Numbered from the stretch's first letter, positions 1 through 10,494 are shown. The stretch is DNA of 64,000 nucleotides from Eremophila alpestris peregrina (GCA_009792885.1 WMCF01000023.1:12422013-12486012); one strand, 5' to 3'. Notes: generated from the sequence alone by a model not told the origin. Made by a program: numbers and translations.

Positions 1-1836
1 AAAAAGGGGCTGAAACAGAGACAGGAGCAAGGGGATTGGTCTGTTGTCAGCTGGAGATCTGGCTCCTGATGCTGTAGCACCAGGAGCATGACTCCAGCAT
101 GAAAGTGGTGCTGTATTCATATTGGGGAGGCCCACTAGACACCTGTGGGCCACTTGATTAAAAAAAATCAAGGTGAAAAGTTGCTGGTGATAAAACACTG
201 CAGGCTGACAGCATGGTGTCACAGTCTGGTGCCATCCCTCTGCTCCTACTGTAATACAAAGCACCTGCAGTGTGCTGAAGGGGGCATTGCTACTGGAAAA
301 GCTGGTCTTGGTCCCATCATTTGCTGATTTGAGACCAGTTTTTTCCCAGGACTGCTGCCTCTCTTGTCCAGAGCTTTGAAGGGCTTCTGCCAGTCTTGCT
401 GATCTCTCCTAGCACAGGCTGAGCAATACTAAGGCCATCAAAACTCAAGCAGGGGGAACATCCCCCACAGCCCACCCAGACCTTGAAACCTCTGTTTTGG
501 CTTTTCCTGCTGCTGCTCCCTGTCCTCCCACTGCTCAGTAGAGCTCATGACTTGTAAGCATGATGCATTTCCAGCAGTGACAATTTGAGCTATGTGCTAC
601 TAAAAATTCGGGAGCAAGGGTGTCTTTATTGCTGGCAGGACTGTGGTGGGGCCTCGGGGGACCTGGGCTAATTTCCTGGCTGCGCTGCAGACTTCCCCTG
701 TGACCTTGGACGAGTCATTTAATCTATCCTGGGCTTCGGCTCCATCTCCGAGCATCCCGGGGGGGTGAGGTAATATTCATTAACTGATATTATTCTCGAG
801 TTGCTCAGATGCTATGGTGATGAAAGCTGGATGTGAAACCTAGTGTCTTGGCTGAGTATTAGCAAGGAGAGGGGATGCTCTGCTTGAGATTGGGGTTGCC
901 ACCCACCATCTGCTATTTTGATAAGCTTCTCTTCATTTTGAGCTTACCTGTCTGGTCAAAACCCTGTGTTATTTGGCTGTATGTGTGTTGTGAGGCTCAT
1001 CTCTGAAGGACTGTAATGCCTTGAACATTCATGGGTTTTGCCCCATCCCGTGGGGCAATAGCACCCTTCTTCACACCTGCAGAAGCTGACACGGAGGTAA
1101 AGCTGTTTGCTGGAGCCAAGTCTCTGGGCTAGTTAGCAAATATCCAGGGAGTTTCTTTTTTAATACTCTGCACTGTTTGATGCTGCCTTACCCCTCCCTA
1201 GTGATGCCTCAGGTGTGTTTCCCATGGGACCACATTATTCCTGAGGGATGTCTTCTCAGTCCCAACTCTTGTCAGCAAACACAGCTTGTGCAATCAGCCT
1301 CTTGATTGCCTGAGCCTCATCTCTCTCACATGCCCGGGACAAAAGCTGCTCTTCCCAGCTTTCCTCAAAAGCAGCTCTAGGACAGGTTGAAGCTTCGCTT
1401 GATTTCGCTTTGCATGGACATGTTTTCAGACAGCGTATTAAAACCTGTCATCAGAAGAGGGGAAAAAACCCACCTACTGATAGTAATTTGAACGAATTCC
1501 CTTTTAAAAAGGGGGGAAAATTTAAAAAACTCACACTGTTGAAAGAGCGGGGGAAATGAAAGCCTTTTAGAGGTAGGCTGAAGTGGGATTTTCCAATGGA
1601 AAAACTGCTTCAATGCAAACCTTGTCCGCCCGGAGCTGCTGCCCGGCGGGCCGAGCGCAGGGAGCTGGCCTCACCCCAGCGGCTGCCGCAGCGCTGCCGG
1701 TCCTTCCCTGCAGCAGCAGCAGCATCCCGACATGTCCGGGCATCACCTCCCCGGCGTGCTGTGGGCAGGGGGCACGGGCTGGGGGGTGGCAGAGGGGGTC
1801 TGTCCCGCCGTGCTAACGCTGTGCCTCTGTCCCCAG
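1..1836 (+). other. 5' flank / 5'-UTR intron of IGF2
   Basis: No coding exon is visible. The stretch ends in a splice acceptor (1831-1836), so at least one noncoding 5' exon lies upstream, inside this block or before the window; I could not identify its donor with confidence. A MIR-like SINE occupies about 690-850. From about 1620 to 1800 the DNA becomes GC-rich with several CpGs. T/A-rich runs with G-rich patches occur at 1450-1540. Avian IGF2 promoter position cannot be fixed from sequence alone. Confidence 0.5.
688..850 (+). repeat. Ancient amniote MIR-like SINE
   Basis: The block starting CTGTGACCTTGGACGAGTCA, followed by TTTAATCT, is the diagnostic MIR/CORE-SINE word set (consensus-like: ctgtgaccttgggcaagtca). 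It continues through a degenerate 'cctcagttccatct'-like part and ends with GCTCAGATGCTATGGTGATG, which resembles the 3' part of the amniote MIR family seen in reptiles and birds. Old and diverged; borders approximate. Confidence 0.65.
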
Positions 1837-1845
1837 GTGCAGAGG

Positions 1846-1999
1846 ATGTGCGCGGCCCGGCGGATGCTGCTGCTGCTCCTGGCGTTCCTGGCCTACGCGC
1901 TGGACTCGGCGGCAGCCTACGGCACGGCGGAGACCCTCTGCGGCGGGGAGCTGGTGGATACGCTGCAGTTCGTCTGCGGGGACAGGGGCTTCTACTTCA
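1846..1999 (+). CDS. IGF2: IGF2 first coding exon: signal peptide and B domain
   Basis: The exon itself begins at 1837 after a CCCCAG acceptor with a pyrimidine-rich lead-in, so 9 nt of 5' UTR precede the ATG. Residues 1-51 are coded, plus the first base of Ser52. A Leu-rich hydrophobic core (residues 8-14) marks the signal peptide. Mature hormone probably starts at Ala24 or Tyr25. The B-domain core LCGGELVDTLQFVCGDRG is intact, with Cys32 and Cys44. The exon ends at a strong GTAAGT donor (2000-2005), phase 1, exactly at the B/C junction as in other vertebrate IGF genes. Arg6-Met7 differ from the chicken residues I remember. Confidence 0.97.
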
Positions 2000-4900
2000 G
2001 TAAGTGCTGGGCAGCTGCCAGAGTGGGCAGGATGCTGCTCCCACCCCGTGCCCTGCCTCAGCAGAGCCGGGCCGGGAGGGAAAGGAGGGGTTTCCCAGCC
2101 TGGTGCTTTTCATGATTTCCTTGTATGTGGCAGTAGGCCAGGAGAGGAGCAAGAAAATGGACATGCTCAGGGTGACATGCATCCACTTGGTGCTGGTTTT
2201 GGGGACTGTCTGGTGCCATGGGGAAGCTGGGTTGCGCATATGATGCTCAGGAAAGTGGAATGTCTCTGGGGAACCTGATGTGGCTGGTTCACCAGTGATA
2301 AGGGCATTACAATAACGAGGATGTCATTACAATAACGAGGATGTCTGCAGACAGTGCTCTGCTGAGCTTGGGCTCTGGTTTATTTTGAAACTTTGCTGCC
2401 TAAGCGTTGCATCCTAACAGCAGGCAGGAAGCTGAGCGCTCTCCCCTCCCAGGTAGGCTTTGCTTGGATACAGCAGCACCTTCTAAGCTGCACTCAAAAC
2501 TTTGTGAGGGAGCTTTGTGACCTCCTGGCTACCACTGGTGAACTTGTTGTTGAGGAGTGATATCTTACCCCTTTGCAGTGCAGCTAATGCAAAAAAATGC
2601 AGCACTGTTGTTGTGTGCAGGGTGCAGATGGCTTCAGACCAGCTGGCTGCAGCAGGCTTTCCACCAGGATGCTTTGGGTCTTTGGGCCACTGGCAGTACA
2701 ATGGATTAGCTGGCGTAAACAGGGAGGATGAGGAGGAAACTGGTGACAACGGATGCTCAGTAATCTGTGGGCAAAGGTGCCTCGGGTGTGATACTTTGTT
2801 TTGGTGTTTCGGTCCCCTGCTCTGCTTGGGAGTGGGAAGACACTCTGTCTTGCTCCCCACTGAGGACTGAGCCACAGGGTGACTGACTACAGGAAAGATG
2901 CAAAGCCAAGTGGGGGAGAAGAGGATGGAGATACCAGCTGCTCATGGTGCATTTGGCAGTCTTGCCTCTGCCTTGGGAAAAGGCATGAAAAAGTCACTTT
3001 CAAGTAAATAGGGTGTGTTTTTGAGGAGTGGAGTTGAGAGCCAGCCTCCCTCTTGTTCCAGTCTGCCTGTTCAGGGAACAACAGGGTGCTGCAAAGTTAG
3101 GAAGCTACTTTGGATGTCCCTTCCCAACCTGGATGTCCCTTCCCAAACTGGATGGTTTATCAGACTTGTCTCCTGCTGCCGGCTGATGTTGGGTAGAGAG
3201 AGGCACAGGAATCCCACACCCAGCTACAGCAGGGTTCAGGCTGGGAAGGGCTTCAGGTTCAGTTTTTCAAGTGGTTGGGCTGCAGATTGCTTTGCAGCTC
3301 TCTGGAGACAATCCCCCTGCCCCATCCCAGCTGAGCAGCATCATCTTCTCATGGCTCCCTGGGCACTGCAGGCAGGCAGCACTTTTGGAGTGCTCTGGGT
3401 GCACTTCCTTGCTGTGATGGAGGCAGCCTGAGCCTGCATGTCAGCTGCCCTTCCTCTTTTCATCTCCCCCTTCCCTTACTGTCATGGCAAGGAGGCGAGT
3501 GCCTCTCCTTCTCTCACAGCTCTTCCTCTCCCTCTATATGTAGAGGAGCATCTGTCTCTCTCCCTGCTTTCTCTTCCCTCCTCCCTCTCTCTGGGGATGA
3601 AAGGGAATGGGGCTTTTGTTTTAAGGTCAAACTGACCTCCTTTCACCTCAAATAACCCAGCTGCCCAGGCCAAAATAAAAACACTTTTGAAGGCAGACAA
3701 GTCTATTGGTGCCAAGTGGCCAGTCGGGTGCTTGCAAGGGGGTTCTTGCTTTATTTCTTTTTGTCCTCTCCAGTTCCCCTTCCCCGCTTCACCTTTTTGA
3801 ATATTTCTGGTGAGCCCAGGTACTGGGGATAAAGCATAGTCCAATATTTTAACCCTTTCAGGATCTGACCAGCCTGTGCCATGCTGGGCTGATGACATTT
3901 AGGCAATGCCTCTACTTGATGAAGGTTTTGGACATCCCCATTTCACTTAATTTTTCCCTCTCTACCTCCATCAGTTGGCCTCATAAGTGATTATTTCTGA
4001 CCATGTTCATCTTCACTCCTAAACCCACATGGCTACAATGTTGTCACCATGTAGATGCAATAGGGCACAATTATGTTGCACCATTGTTAGGTCTTAAAAC
4101 CAGGCCTGGGTTTGTATTGAGCACCTCACAGCATGGGATGTGTGACCTGATGAGCAGCCTGTGCTAAAGCAGCTGTTCACATGGGAAATAAATGACTTGG
4201 GGAGCCTCATCCTGTGCGTACCCGAGGGTCTGCTTGTTGGACAAGCGTTTTTGAACCATCTGACTGGTAATATTGGAAAAACAAAAATGGTATGAAAATA
4301 CTTTTTTTTTCTTTTTTTTCCTGAAACAATTATTTAAGAACTTGTGATGCTCTGCATTCTTGCAAGAGAGCACTTTGCTAGCAAAGCTGGCTGTGGAAAT
4401 ACAGCGATCTTTGCATCAGTGCAAGGGGGATGCATGTACCAGTGGTGTCCTGGGAGCCACCACGGCTGGCAGGTGCTTGGGGCTGAGAATGCTGAAGCTG
4501 CCTCCAAGAGCTGGGGCTGCAGAAGAGCTGCACTAACAGGGGCAGGGCCGGCAACACTGAGGTTACCTAGCCATGGGACACAGTGGACAGGGTGATGCCA
4601 GCTCTGTATCTATCCTAGGCATGCATGGGCAAGCTACAGATAAATGTGAGCATGCTTTGCTCTGCACTGGTGATGCCTCCTCTCTGTGACTTTTAAGGCT
4701 TTTGGCTTGGCTGGCAGCTGCTGTCAAGGTGGTGGCTTCCTGCCACGGCACTGTGGCAGGGTTGGTACCCCTGCTCCCCAGAACCCACCCAGGGACAGAG
4801 GCACAGCCCACAGAGGGATGCTGAGTCCAGCCTGGAGTGAAGAGCAGGGCAGGTCGAGAGGAAACCTCAGCCCTGAAGTTGCTGTCATGCAGCACTGGCA

Positions 4901-7900
4901 GGGAGGCAGAAGGGGCTGCAGGGGGAGAGGCGGCCAACTTCTCTGTAAACAACAGCTCCTGTTTCCTCCTTTCCAACAGCTGATAAGAATTTAGCTCTTT
5001 GCAGCCGCTTGTGCTGACGGGGCACATTCTTGCGCACCCGCCGCTCCTCCGAATAATACTAGGAAAAAGCAGGGGGGAAAGTGCGGTGCCGGGGTGGGGG
5101 AGGGCCAGGCCGGGGGCACTGGGACGGGGCCCGGTGCTGCACAAAGGCCCCCTTGTTGCTCCCAACATTCCTGCGACAGGGGCACGGGGACTGTTTACAC
5201 CCAAAGTCCCCTTCCACTCGGCTGACCGCCTGATTGACCGGAGGAGAGGGGACCCAGCCAGGGTGGCACCAGCCCCGTGCACCCCTCCCTGCAGCATCTG
5301 TTCGGCCCCGGTGAGAGTGGGGAGCCAGGAGCAGTGGGGTGTTTATGCTGGGGAAGGGACCCTCCTGTTCCCCAATGACAGTGCCACTGGCTCTGGCACA
5401 GTGGCATAGCTGAGCTGCAGGTACACTGGGTGGTGTGGGTTTGCCTTTGTGCTGCTTCTGGGATGCCCTGCCAGGATAGCTCATAACCTAGGCAGGAATA
5501 GCCCCAGGCAGCTGGAGGGCTTCACACTGCTGGGCTTTGCATCACTGGACTTTGCATCTCAGGGCTTGTCCCCTAAGCAGCTCTGTAGAAGGTTTTGCTG
5601 AAGCACAGTTTTGGGAAAAGGGGAGCCTAGCCATTCATTGAAGGCCGAGAGGAAGCGCATTTCCTCAGGAGGAAGCGGTCGTTGCTGTGATGGGAAGTGG
5701 CTCGCGTGGCCTGGCGATGCTGCAGCCTGCTGCCCACACAGTTCTCCCCTGCAGGCAGGGGACAGAGCAGCAAAACCCTCCTCGGGTTTGGCAGTGGTGG
5801 TACAGCGAGATGCCACCCATGGGCCAAAAAGCCAGGAAACTCAGCCTTTAGTCCCTGTGTAAACTGTGTTACAGAACAAACGCTCTTCCCAATCCAGGTC
5901 AGCAGCAATATTGCTGTCAGCCAGCAATGTCCTGTTGTATCCAGGTACTTTCTGAGACTAAATCCCTGTTTGTTATGTTTGCTTATTTTTTTTCCTAATG
6001 CAACTCCCCCCCAGAGGATTGTAGTGGCATTTGGCAAGGTCCGTACGGACAATTATGTAATGGGAAACGTGCCCTATCGGAGAGTCACAGTGGAGCTGGC
6101 AGTGGTGCCGGAAAGGGGAACAGCTTGCAGCAGCTTTTTGCAGGACAGAAAGGACAGCACGTTGGGGCTGGGGGCTACACAGCAATCAGGGAGGAAGAGG
6201 CTGTGTCACTGTGGTGGTCCCTGCTGGGAGCTCACCCTGGTGGTGCTGTACTTGGGCATTTGCAAACACACGCTGACATCATCTTCCCATGCATACCCAT
6301 GCCAGAAATCGCCCTTGAAGGCACAGTGGTAAATACAGTCCCGCTTTCCTCATTGTTTTTCTCCTCCCCTCTTCTTTCCAAACAAACACATAACTGCAAG
6401 TGGGAAACTTCTGTTTTTGAGAGGAGATATGTAACCTTTGAAAACCTCAACTTCTCCTCAAACCATGTGTGTCATCACTTGTGCAACCTTCTGTTCAGCG
6501 GGAGTGTGAATGTAGCCCTTAGGGGATGTGCTAGCAAGAGGGGGTGACTAGAATTTTTTTCTCTTTCCCTTCTAAACACTCCTTCTGCCCATATCAGGAT
6601 GCCTTTGTGGAGCAGTTTAATGCTTCAGCAGCCTGCCATGGATTGAGTTGGGCACTGGGATTGATAGGAGCTGAGCAGGGGCCATGTGTGCTGCAGGGTG
6701 TTGGTGGAGTGCACCTCTCCCACGGATCTCACTGGGCATTGCATGCACAGAGAAGAATACATGCAGCTGGCCCTAAGCTGGGTCCTGTCCTTGTCTCCTT
6801 TGGCCATCACCAGGTTGCCTACTCTGGCATCACTTGAGCTGTGGGCACCCAACACATCTGCCCTGCCTTTCAGGGGCAGCCCAATCCAGTGTGTTTATAG
6901 ACCACAAGAGAGAAAATTAAGCTCCTAGCAATGTTCCATTCAATTAACCTCTGCCAAGGTGGAATCATCTTTCTCATCTCCCTGTGGGGTTAAAGGTCAT
7001 GCCTGAAATTCTTCTAGAGAAAAAGAAAAGGAAGGTGGTGGCACAAGGGAGATGAATGTGGAAAACAAAATGTCTGAAATGACTCCCAAAGGCAGGTCTC
7101 ATGATATGGGTCAGCTGCCCCACCAACCAGCACACTGATGCTGTGTTTGTTTGTGTGACCTCTGAGCATGGTGGAAATGCACCAGCATGGACCAGAGGGC
7201 TCCTGGCCTATGGGAACATGACTGATTTTAACAGAGAGCAGGTGCCCTGCTGCCAGGGCTATTAAAGAGGCAGCAGTGAGGCATTTTTGTGGTGTTTTGC
7301 ATGTCAGCATTGTGCACATGGTGCTCTGTTGTGCATGGAGGACTGTGCTGAATATGCATGTCTGTGTTGCACATGTTGGGGGCTGCATTTAATGCACAAG
7401 ACTGCATCCCCCATGCACATCTGCATTGCACATCCAGGGCTGCTTCTCACATGTGGGGTTGCACTGTATGCATAGAGAACTGCACTTTGCACTTTGTCCC
7501 AAGGCACTTAGGGTGGGCATCCAGGGTGGGATACCCTCCAGGGAAAGTGGTCAGCTCCATGTAAGCCAGCCTTAGGTCTTCACCAAGGCCTATGACTTGT
7601 GTGTCTCCTTCATCAGGAGTGCAAGGGGTGAGGATCATGGGTCATGCACAGGGCCAATGTGGTCAGTCATGAGTACCTTGCTCTGGAAAGGTGCTCATGG
7701 CAGTGTGCAGAAGTCTGGCTGCAAACCCCACAATAGCACAAGAGCATAACATGCTACGTGCAAAAGCATGGAGAAAATCCTTTTGGTTTTAGCCAGTTTA
7801 CATTCTGGAGGGCACAATTCCCAAGCAAATTTGCTTTGCATCAGAAATTCAATTTTACCCGTCTCTTTTATTTCAAGACTGGGAGGAAACTCAGTAAAAC

Positions 7901-9454
7901 TGATGTAAGCTTTTCCTCTGGAGTGCTTTGGCCATCATTAAGCAGTGATATGAAGTGCACTTGGTCATTGCTGCACCAGACATCGGCTTTTGCATCTTTC
8001 TGCAGGCAGAAATGGGAGAGGAACCCTTATTAAAAGATTAAGTTTAATAGCTATTCTTGGCGGGTGTGGGAGCCTGTGTTCTTTCTGCAGCTGTCTCAGA
8101 GCTGTCCCATCTGGTAAAATTTAGCTGCCTTGGTTCACTTCACCTGCCTGAGTGTTGATCCGGCAGAGGGAGGTTGGCAGCCACAACGTTGTGCTGCTTC
8201 TTTCTAATAAAATGCGCTTGCCAGGATCAACATCGGAGACAGTTGCAGTAATCGGTGCAGTGCTGGCGGTCAGGCTGGGCTGGAGCTTCCTCGCCTCAGC
8301 CATGCCCGAGAAGGCCACCCATGCCAGAGATACAGGAAGGAGATAAACCCCCATCGTTTAAAGTGCCTTTAAACTGCAGCTGGAGGCACTTGTTAGCATC
8401 AATAGCATTTGTCTGGGAAAGTCTTAACGTGAGACTTGGTTGGATTGTGGGCACGTGTCAGCTGGTCTGGGAGAAGCGCTGCTGTGTTTGAAGGATGTGG
8501 AGCCTGGTGGCTGGTGGTGGAGGGATGCCTACAAGGAGTTGGGGAGAAGGTCCAGCCCAGTCTGGTGGCTAATGCCAGGGTCTCTGCTGTTGCAGGTAGA
8601 CCGGTGGGACGAAATAACAGGCGGATGAACCGGGGGATCGTGGAGGAGTGCTGCTTCCGGAGCTGCGACCTGGCTCTGCTGGAAACGTACTGCGCCAAAT
8701 CCGTCAAGTCAGAGCGCGACCTCTCTGCCACCTCCCTGGCGGGCCTGCCAGCACTCAGCAAGGTGAGGAGGCTGTGCAGGCATGGTGGCCCTCCTCTGAA
8801 ATAAACAGAGAGAGAAAAGATGGGAAGGCTGTGGGTGGAGAGAATAAACCCCAGCTGCAAGGTCTGATGTCTCTGCAGAGCTTTTGAGAGACAGCCACCA
8901 TTGGCAAGTCGTGCCAAATAGCCTGCCAAAAATCAGCTCTTAGTAAGGTGGGGAACCAGAGGTGGGCTGGATCATGGAGTCATAGCATCGTTTGGGTTGG
9001 AAGTGACCTTTAAAGGTCATCTAGTGCAACCGCCCTGCAATAAGCATCAACTGGATCAGGTTGCTCGGAGTCCTGTCCAACCTTTCTGTGACTGTTTCCA
9101 GGGATGAGGCAATAATTCCATGGGAGGGATGGAGGTCCAAGAAGGGAATCCCCATCTGGAGAGTGGGCAGGCTTGAGTGGCAGCTAATATTCCTATCCCT
9201 CTCCTTTGCAGGAGAGCTTCCAGAAGCCCTCGCACGGCAAGTACTCCAAGTACGACGTGTGGCAAAAGAAGAGCTCGCAGCGGCGGCAGCGGGACGCGCC
9301 CAACATCCTGCGGGCTCGCCGGTACCGGTGGCAGGCAGAGGGGCTGCAAGCGGCCGAGGAAGCCAAGGCGCTGCACCGTCCCCTCATCTCCCTGCCCAGC
9401 CAGAGGCCCCCAGCGGCGCAAGCCTCCCCGGAAACGGCTGGCCCCCAGAAATGA
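1846..9454 (+). CDS. IGF2: Insulin-like growth factor 2 precursor, join(1846..1999, 8596..8762, 9212..9454)
   Basis: The three exons join to 564 nt: 187 codons plus TGA, the length of chicken IGF2. Order: signal peptide (1 to about 23), B domain (24-51), C domain (52-64), A domain (65-85), D domain (86-91) and E propeptide (92-187). The six insulin-fold cysteines are at 32, 44, 70, 71, 75 and 84; by homology they pair 32-71, 44-84 and 70-75. The product is a secreted growth factor acting through IGF1R and insulin receptor isoform A, mainly in embryonic growth. Start choice: ATG 1846 has A at -3, lies 9 nt after a splice acceptor, and gives the chicken N terminus. The frame is open upstream through the intron, so the upstream exon could in principle lengthen it. 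The C domain is one residue longer than in human. No frameshift or missing residue is seen; it looks fully functional. Confidence 0.97.
2305..2344. repeat. Exact 20-bp tandem duplication
   Basis: Two back-to-back identical copies (2305-2324 and 2325-2344), each starting CATTACAATAACGAGG. Perfect identity suggests a recent slippage or duplication event, or an assembly artefact. Confidence 0.95.
3111..3148. repeat. 19-bp tandem duplication
   Basis: Two adjacent copies of TGGATGTCCCTTCCCAACC differing at one base (CC versus AC at the end), followed by a partial third start (TGGATGG). Confidence 0.9.
5030..5270. other. GC-rich, CpG-containing block in IGF2 intron
   Basis: CpGs are noticeably denser here than in the flanking intron, with G-rich runs (GGGGTGGGGGAGGG near 5091) and unmethylated-promoter-like composition. 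It could be an internal promoter or enhancer, since IGF2 has several promoters in mammals. No TATA box or transcript evidence is available. Confidence 0.35.
7285..7500. repeat. Degenerate minisatellite, unit about 50-55 bp, about four units
   Basis: The words ATGCAxxTCTG, TTGCACATG, GGGGCTGCAT and GGACTGCAT/GAACTGCAC recur in the same order at about 50-55 bp spacing. The units are quite diverged. Alternating TGCA/CATG palindromes dominate. No coding sense. Confidence 0.5.
8596..8762 (+). CDS. IGF2: IGF2 second coding exon: C, A, D domains and start of E peptide
   Basis: The acceptor TTGCAG ends at 8595. The first two bases complete Ser52. Residues 53-107 follow: C domain (RPVGRNNRRMNR), A domain starting GIVEECCFRSC, D domain ending Ser90-Glu91, then E-peptide residues 92-107. 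The Phe72-Arg73-Ser74 motif, which contacts IGF2R in mammals, is kept. The basic residue at 92 following Glu91 is the expected prohormone cleavage point. The donor GTGAGG (8763-8768) is in phase 0. Length is 167 nt. Confidence 0.97.
8763..9211 (+). other. IGF2: Short IGF2 intron between A-domain and E-domain exons
   Basis: 449 bp, GTGAGG...TTTGCAG. About a third is a CR1 tail in reverse orientation (8971-9115). The remainder shows nothing else recognisable. Confidence 0.95.
8971..9115 (-). mobile_element. CR1 LINE 3' tail, reverse orientation
   Basis: Read on the plus strand, it has the typical reversed bird CR1 end: an 'atcatggagtcatag' octamer-like tail, then TTTGGGTTGGAAGTGACC, 'tttaaaggtcatctagtgcaac', 'atcaggttgctcggag' and 'tgtttccagggatg'. 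It is 5'-truncated, as most CR1 copies are. It lies inside the 449-bp intron without touching the splice sites. Confidence 0.93.
9212..9454 (+). CDS. IGF2: IGF2 last coding exon: E propeptide
   Basis: Acceptor CTCCTTTGCAG ends at 9211. The exon codes residues 108-187 and ends in TGA (9452-9454). It begins ESFQKPSH and contains the conserved W-rich and basic stretch (Trp124, KK126-127, RR131-132, RARRYRW at 141-147) and the PLISLPSQRPP segment near the C terminus. The many basic residues are candidate prohormone convertase sites. The final residue is Lys where the chicken protein as I recall it has Glu. Confidence 0.97.
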   Translation, partial: ESFQKPSHGKYSKYDVWQKKSSQRRQRDAPNILRARRYRWQAEGLQAAEEAKALHRPLISLPSQRPPAAQASPETAGPQK

Positions 9455-9925
9455 ACCCTGACCAGCTGTCTCGATTTTTGATCTCCTGGGGGAGGGCGGG
9501 AGGACTGGCGATCCCCGCCCCCCCCAAGCCCCTCTGTCCCCGGGGCCGCTGAGCCGAGGAGCGGGGCGGCGGGGCACCCTCACGCCGCTCCGGCCCCAAC
9601 CAAACAACTGACACAGCAAGGAGGGGATGGCGGCGGCGGTGGCGAGTGGCACCGCTCCCACGGCATCTTCCTTTCGGGGTGGGGGGGAGGGTTGTTTCAT
9701 TTCCCACACCTGTTCTGTTCCCCCGCGCCCCCAGTGTTTCCAAACCTGTACTTGCCAAGGGACAGTTTGGCACTTGAACTTTTTGCTGCCGGGTGCTGCG
9801 TGACATCCCCGGTGCCAACGCCAGAAGACAAAAGAAAGAGCAAGAGGAAAAAAGGATATGAAGTTAAATTCTTTTTTTTAAACCTTTTTTTCCTCGAGAA
9901 GCGTCCATTCCGTGTCTTTCTTGAC

Positions 9926-9931
9926 AATAAA
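9926..9931 (+). promoter_or_regulatory. Proximal poly(A) signal AATAAA (second copy at 9968-9973)
   Basis: Two canonical hexamers 42 nt apart, about 470 nt after the stop codon, with a T28 tract 27 nt past the second. Use of this site would give a short 3' UTR that excludes the G-quadruplex. Confidence 0.45.
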
Positions 9932-9996
9932 GTGAAAAAAACAATAGAACGGGGAGAAACATTGAGGAATAAAAATTTTTTGCCTCATTCCCACCC

Positions 9997-9999
<3 letters not shown>

Positions 10000-10027
<28 letters not shown>
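10000..10027 (+). repeat. T28 homopolymer in IGF2 3' UTR
   Basis: 28 consecutive T, continuing into a T-rich stretch with single G/C interruptions to about 10065. In RNA this is a long poly(U) element. Confidence 0.97.
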
Positions 10028-10197
10028 GTTTTTGTTTTTTCTTTTGGTTTTTCTTATTTTTATAACTTTCTTTTGCACCTTTAAAAGAAAAACGTACCTG
10101 AGAAGAAGTTCCGAGGAGCCCCCATCTGCGTTTTTGTGTGTGTGCTTCATTACAAGATTCCAAATCGACTTGCACCTTTTTTGAAATCACCGATGAC

Positions 10198-10280
10198 GGG
10201 AGAAAGAGAGGAAGAGGAGAGAGAAAGCAAGAAAGAGAGAAGGAAAAGGAAAGGGGAAAGAAGAAAAAAAGAAAAAAAGT
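10198..10280 (+). repeat. Purine (GA) tract in IGF2 3' UTR
   Basis: About 80 nt almost purely A and G (one C), GA-rich first and then A-rich. It lies about 170 nt downstream of the T-rich tract and could pair with it in the RNA. Confidence 0.9.
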
Positions 10281-10494
10281 GAGCTGATGCTCACTTTAAA
10301 TGGAGGAGGCGTCTGCATTGCACATTTGCCACGGATTTAGTTGATTTATATATATAATATATTATATAACTTTTTTGGCAAAAAAGCACTATTTTTATGG
10401 GACATTTTGTGTAGTATCTGAAGAGGGATTGTAATGTTTAAAATGTGTTATGGTGCTAAAGTAAGTTGGAAGGGAAAAAACCCAGAAATAGCAA

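Larger units (their letters stand above)
2000..8595 (+). other. IGF2: IGF2 intron between B- and A-domain exons
   Basis: This intron is 6596 bp, GT...AG. I see no exon inside. Notable contents: exact 20-bp tandem duplication at 2305-2344; a 19-bp near-exact tandem duplication at 3111-3148; a polypyrimidine region at about 3440-3600; a GC/CpG-rich block at about 5030-5270; and a degenerate minisatellite at about 7285-7500. No CR1 was recognised in it. Confidence 0.85.

Noticed and set aside
1732..2115. 127-codon open frame covering the first IGF2 coding exon
   Set aside because: It reads through both flanking introns. The real product uses the acceptor at 1836 and the donor at 2000.
3440..3600. 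Possible miR-483 equivalent in the IGF2 intron
   Set aside because: The region is pyrimidine-rich like the miR-483 3' arm, but there is no matching upstream purine arm. Only an 8-bp bulged stem (3489-3510) forms, and the mature sequence is absent.
4563..5484. Long minus-strand ORFs (244 and 141 codons)
   Set aside because: They lie in GC-rich intron DNA where stops are rare, have low-complexity Pro/Ser/Arg composition, and match no family.
8399..8929. 176-codon minus-strand ORF
   Set aside because: It is the antisense shadow of the IGF2 A-domain exon and flanking intron.
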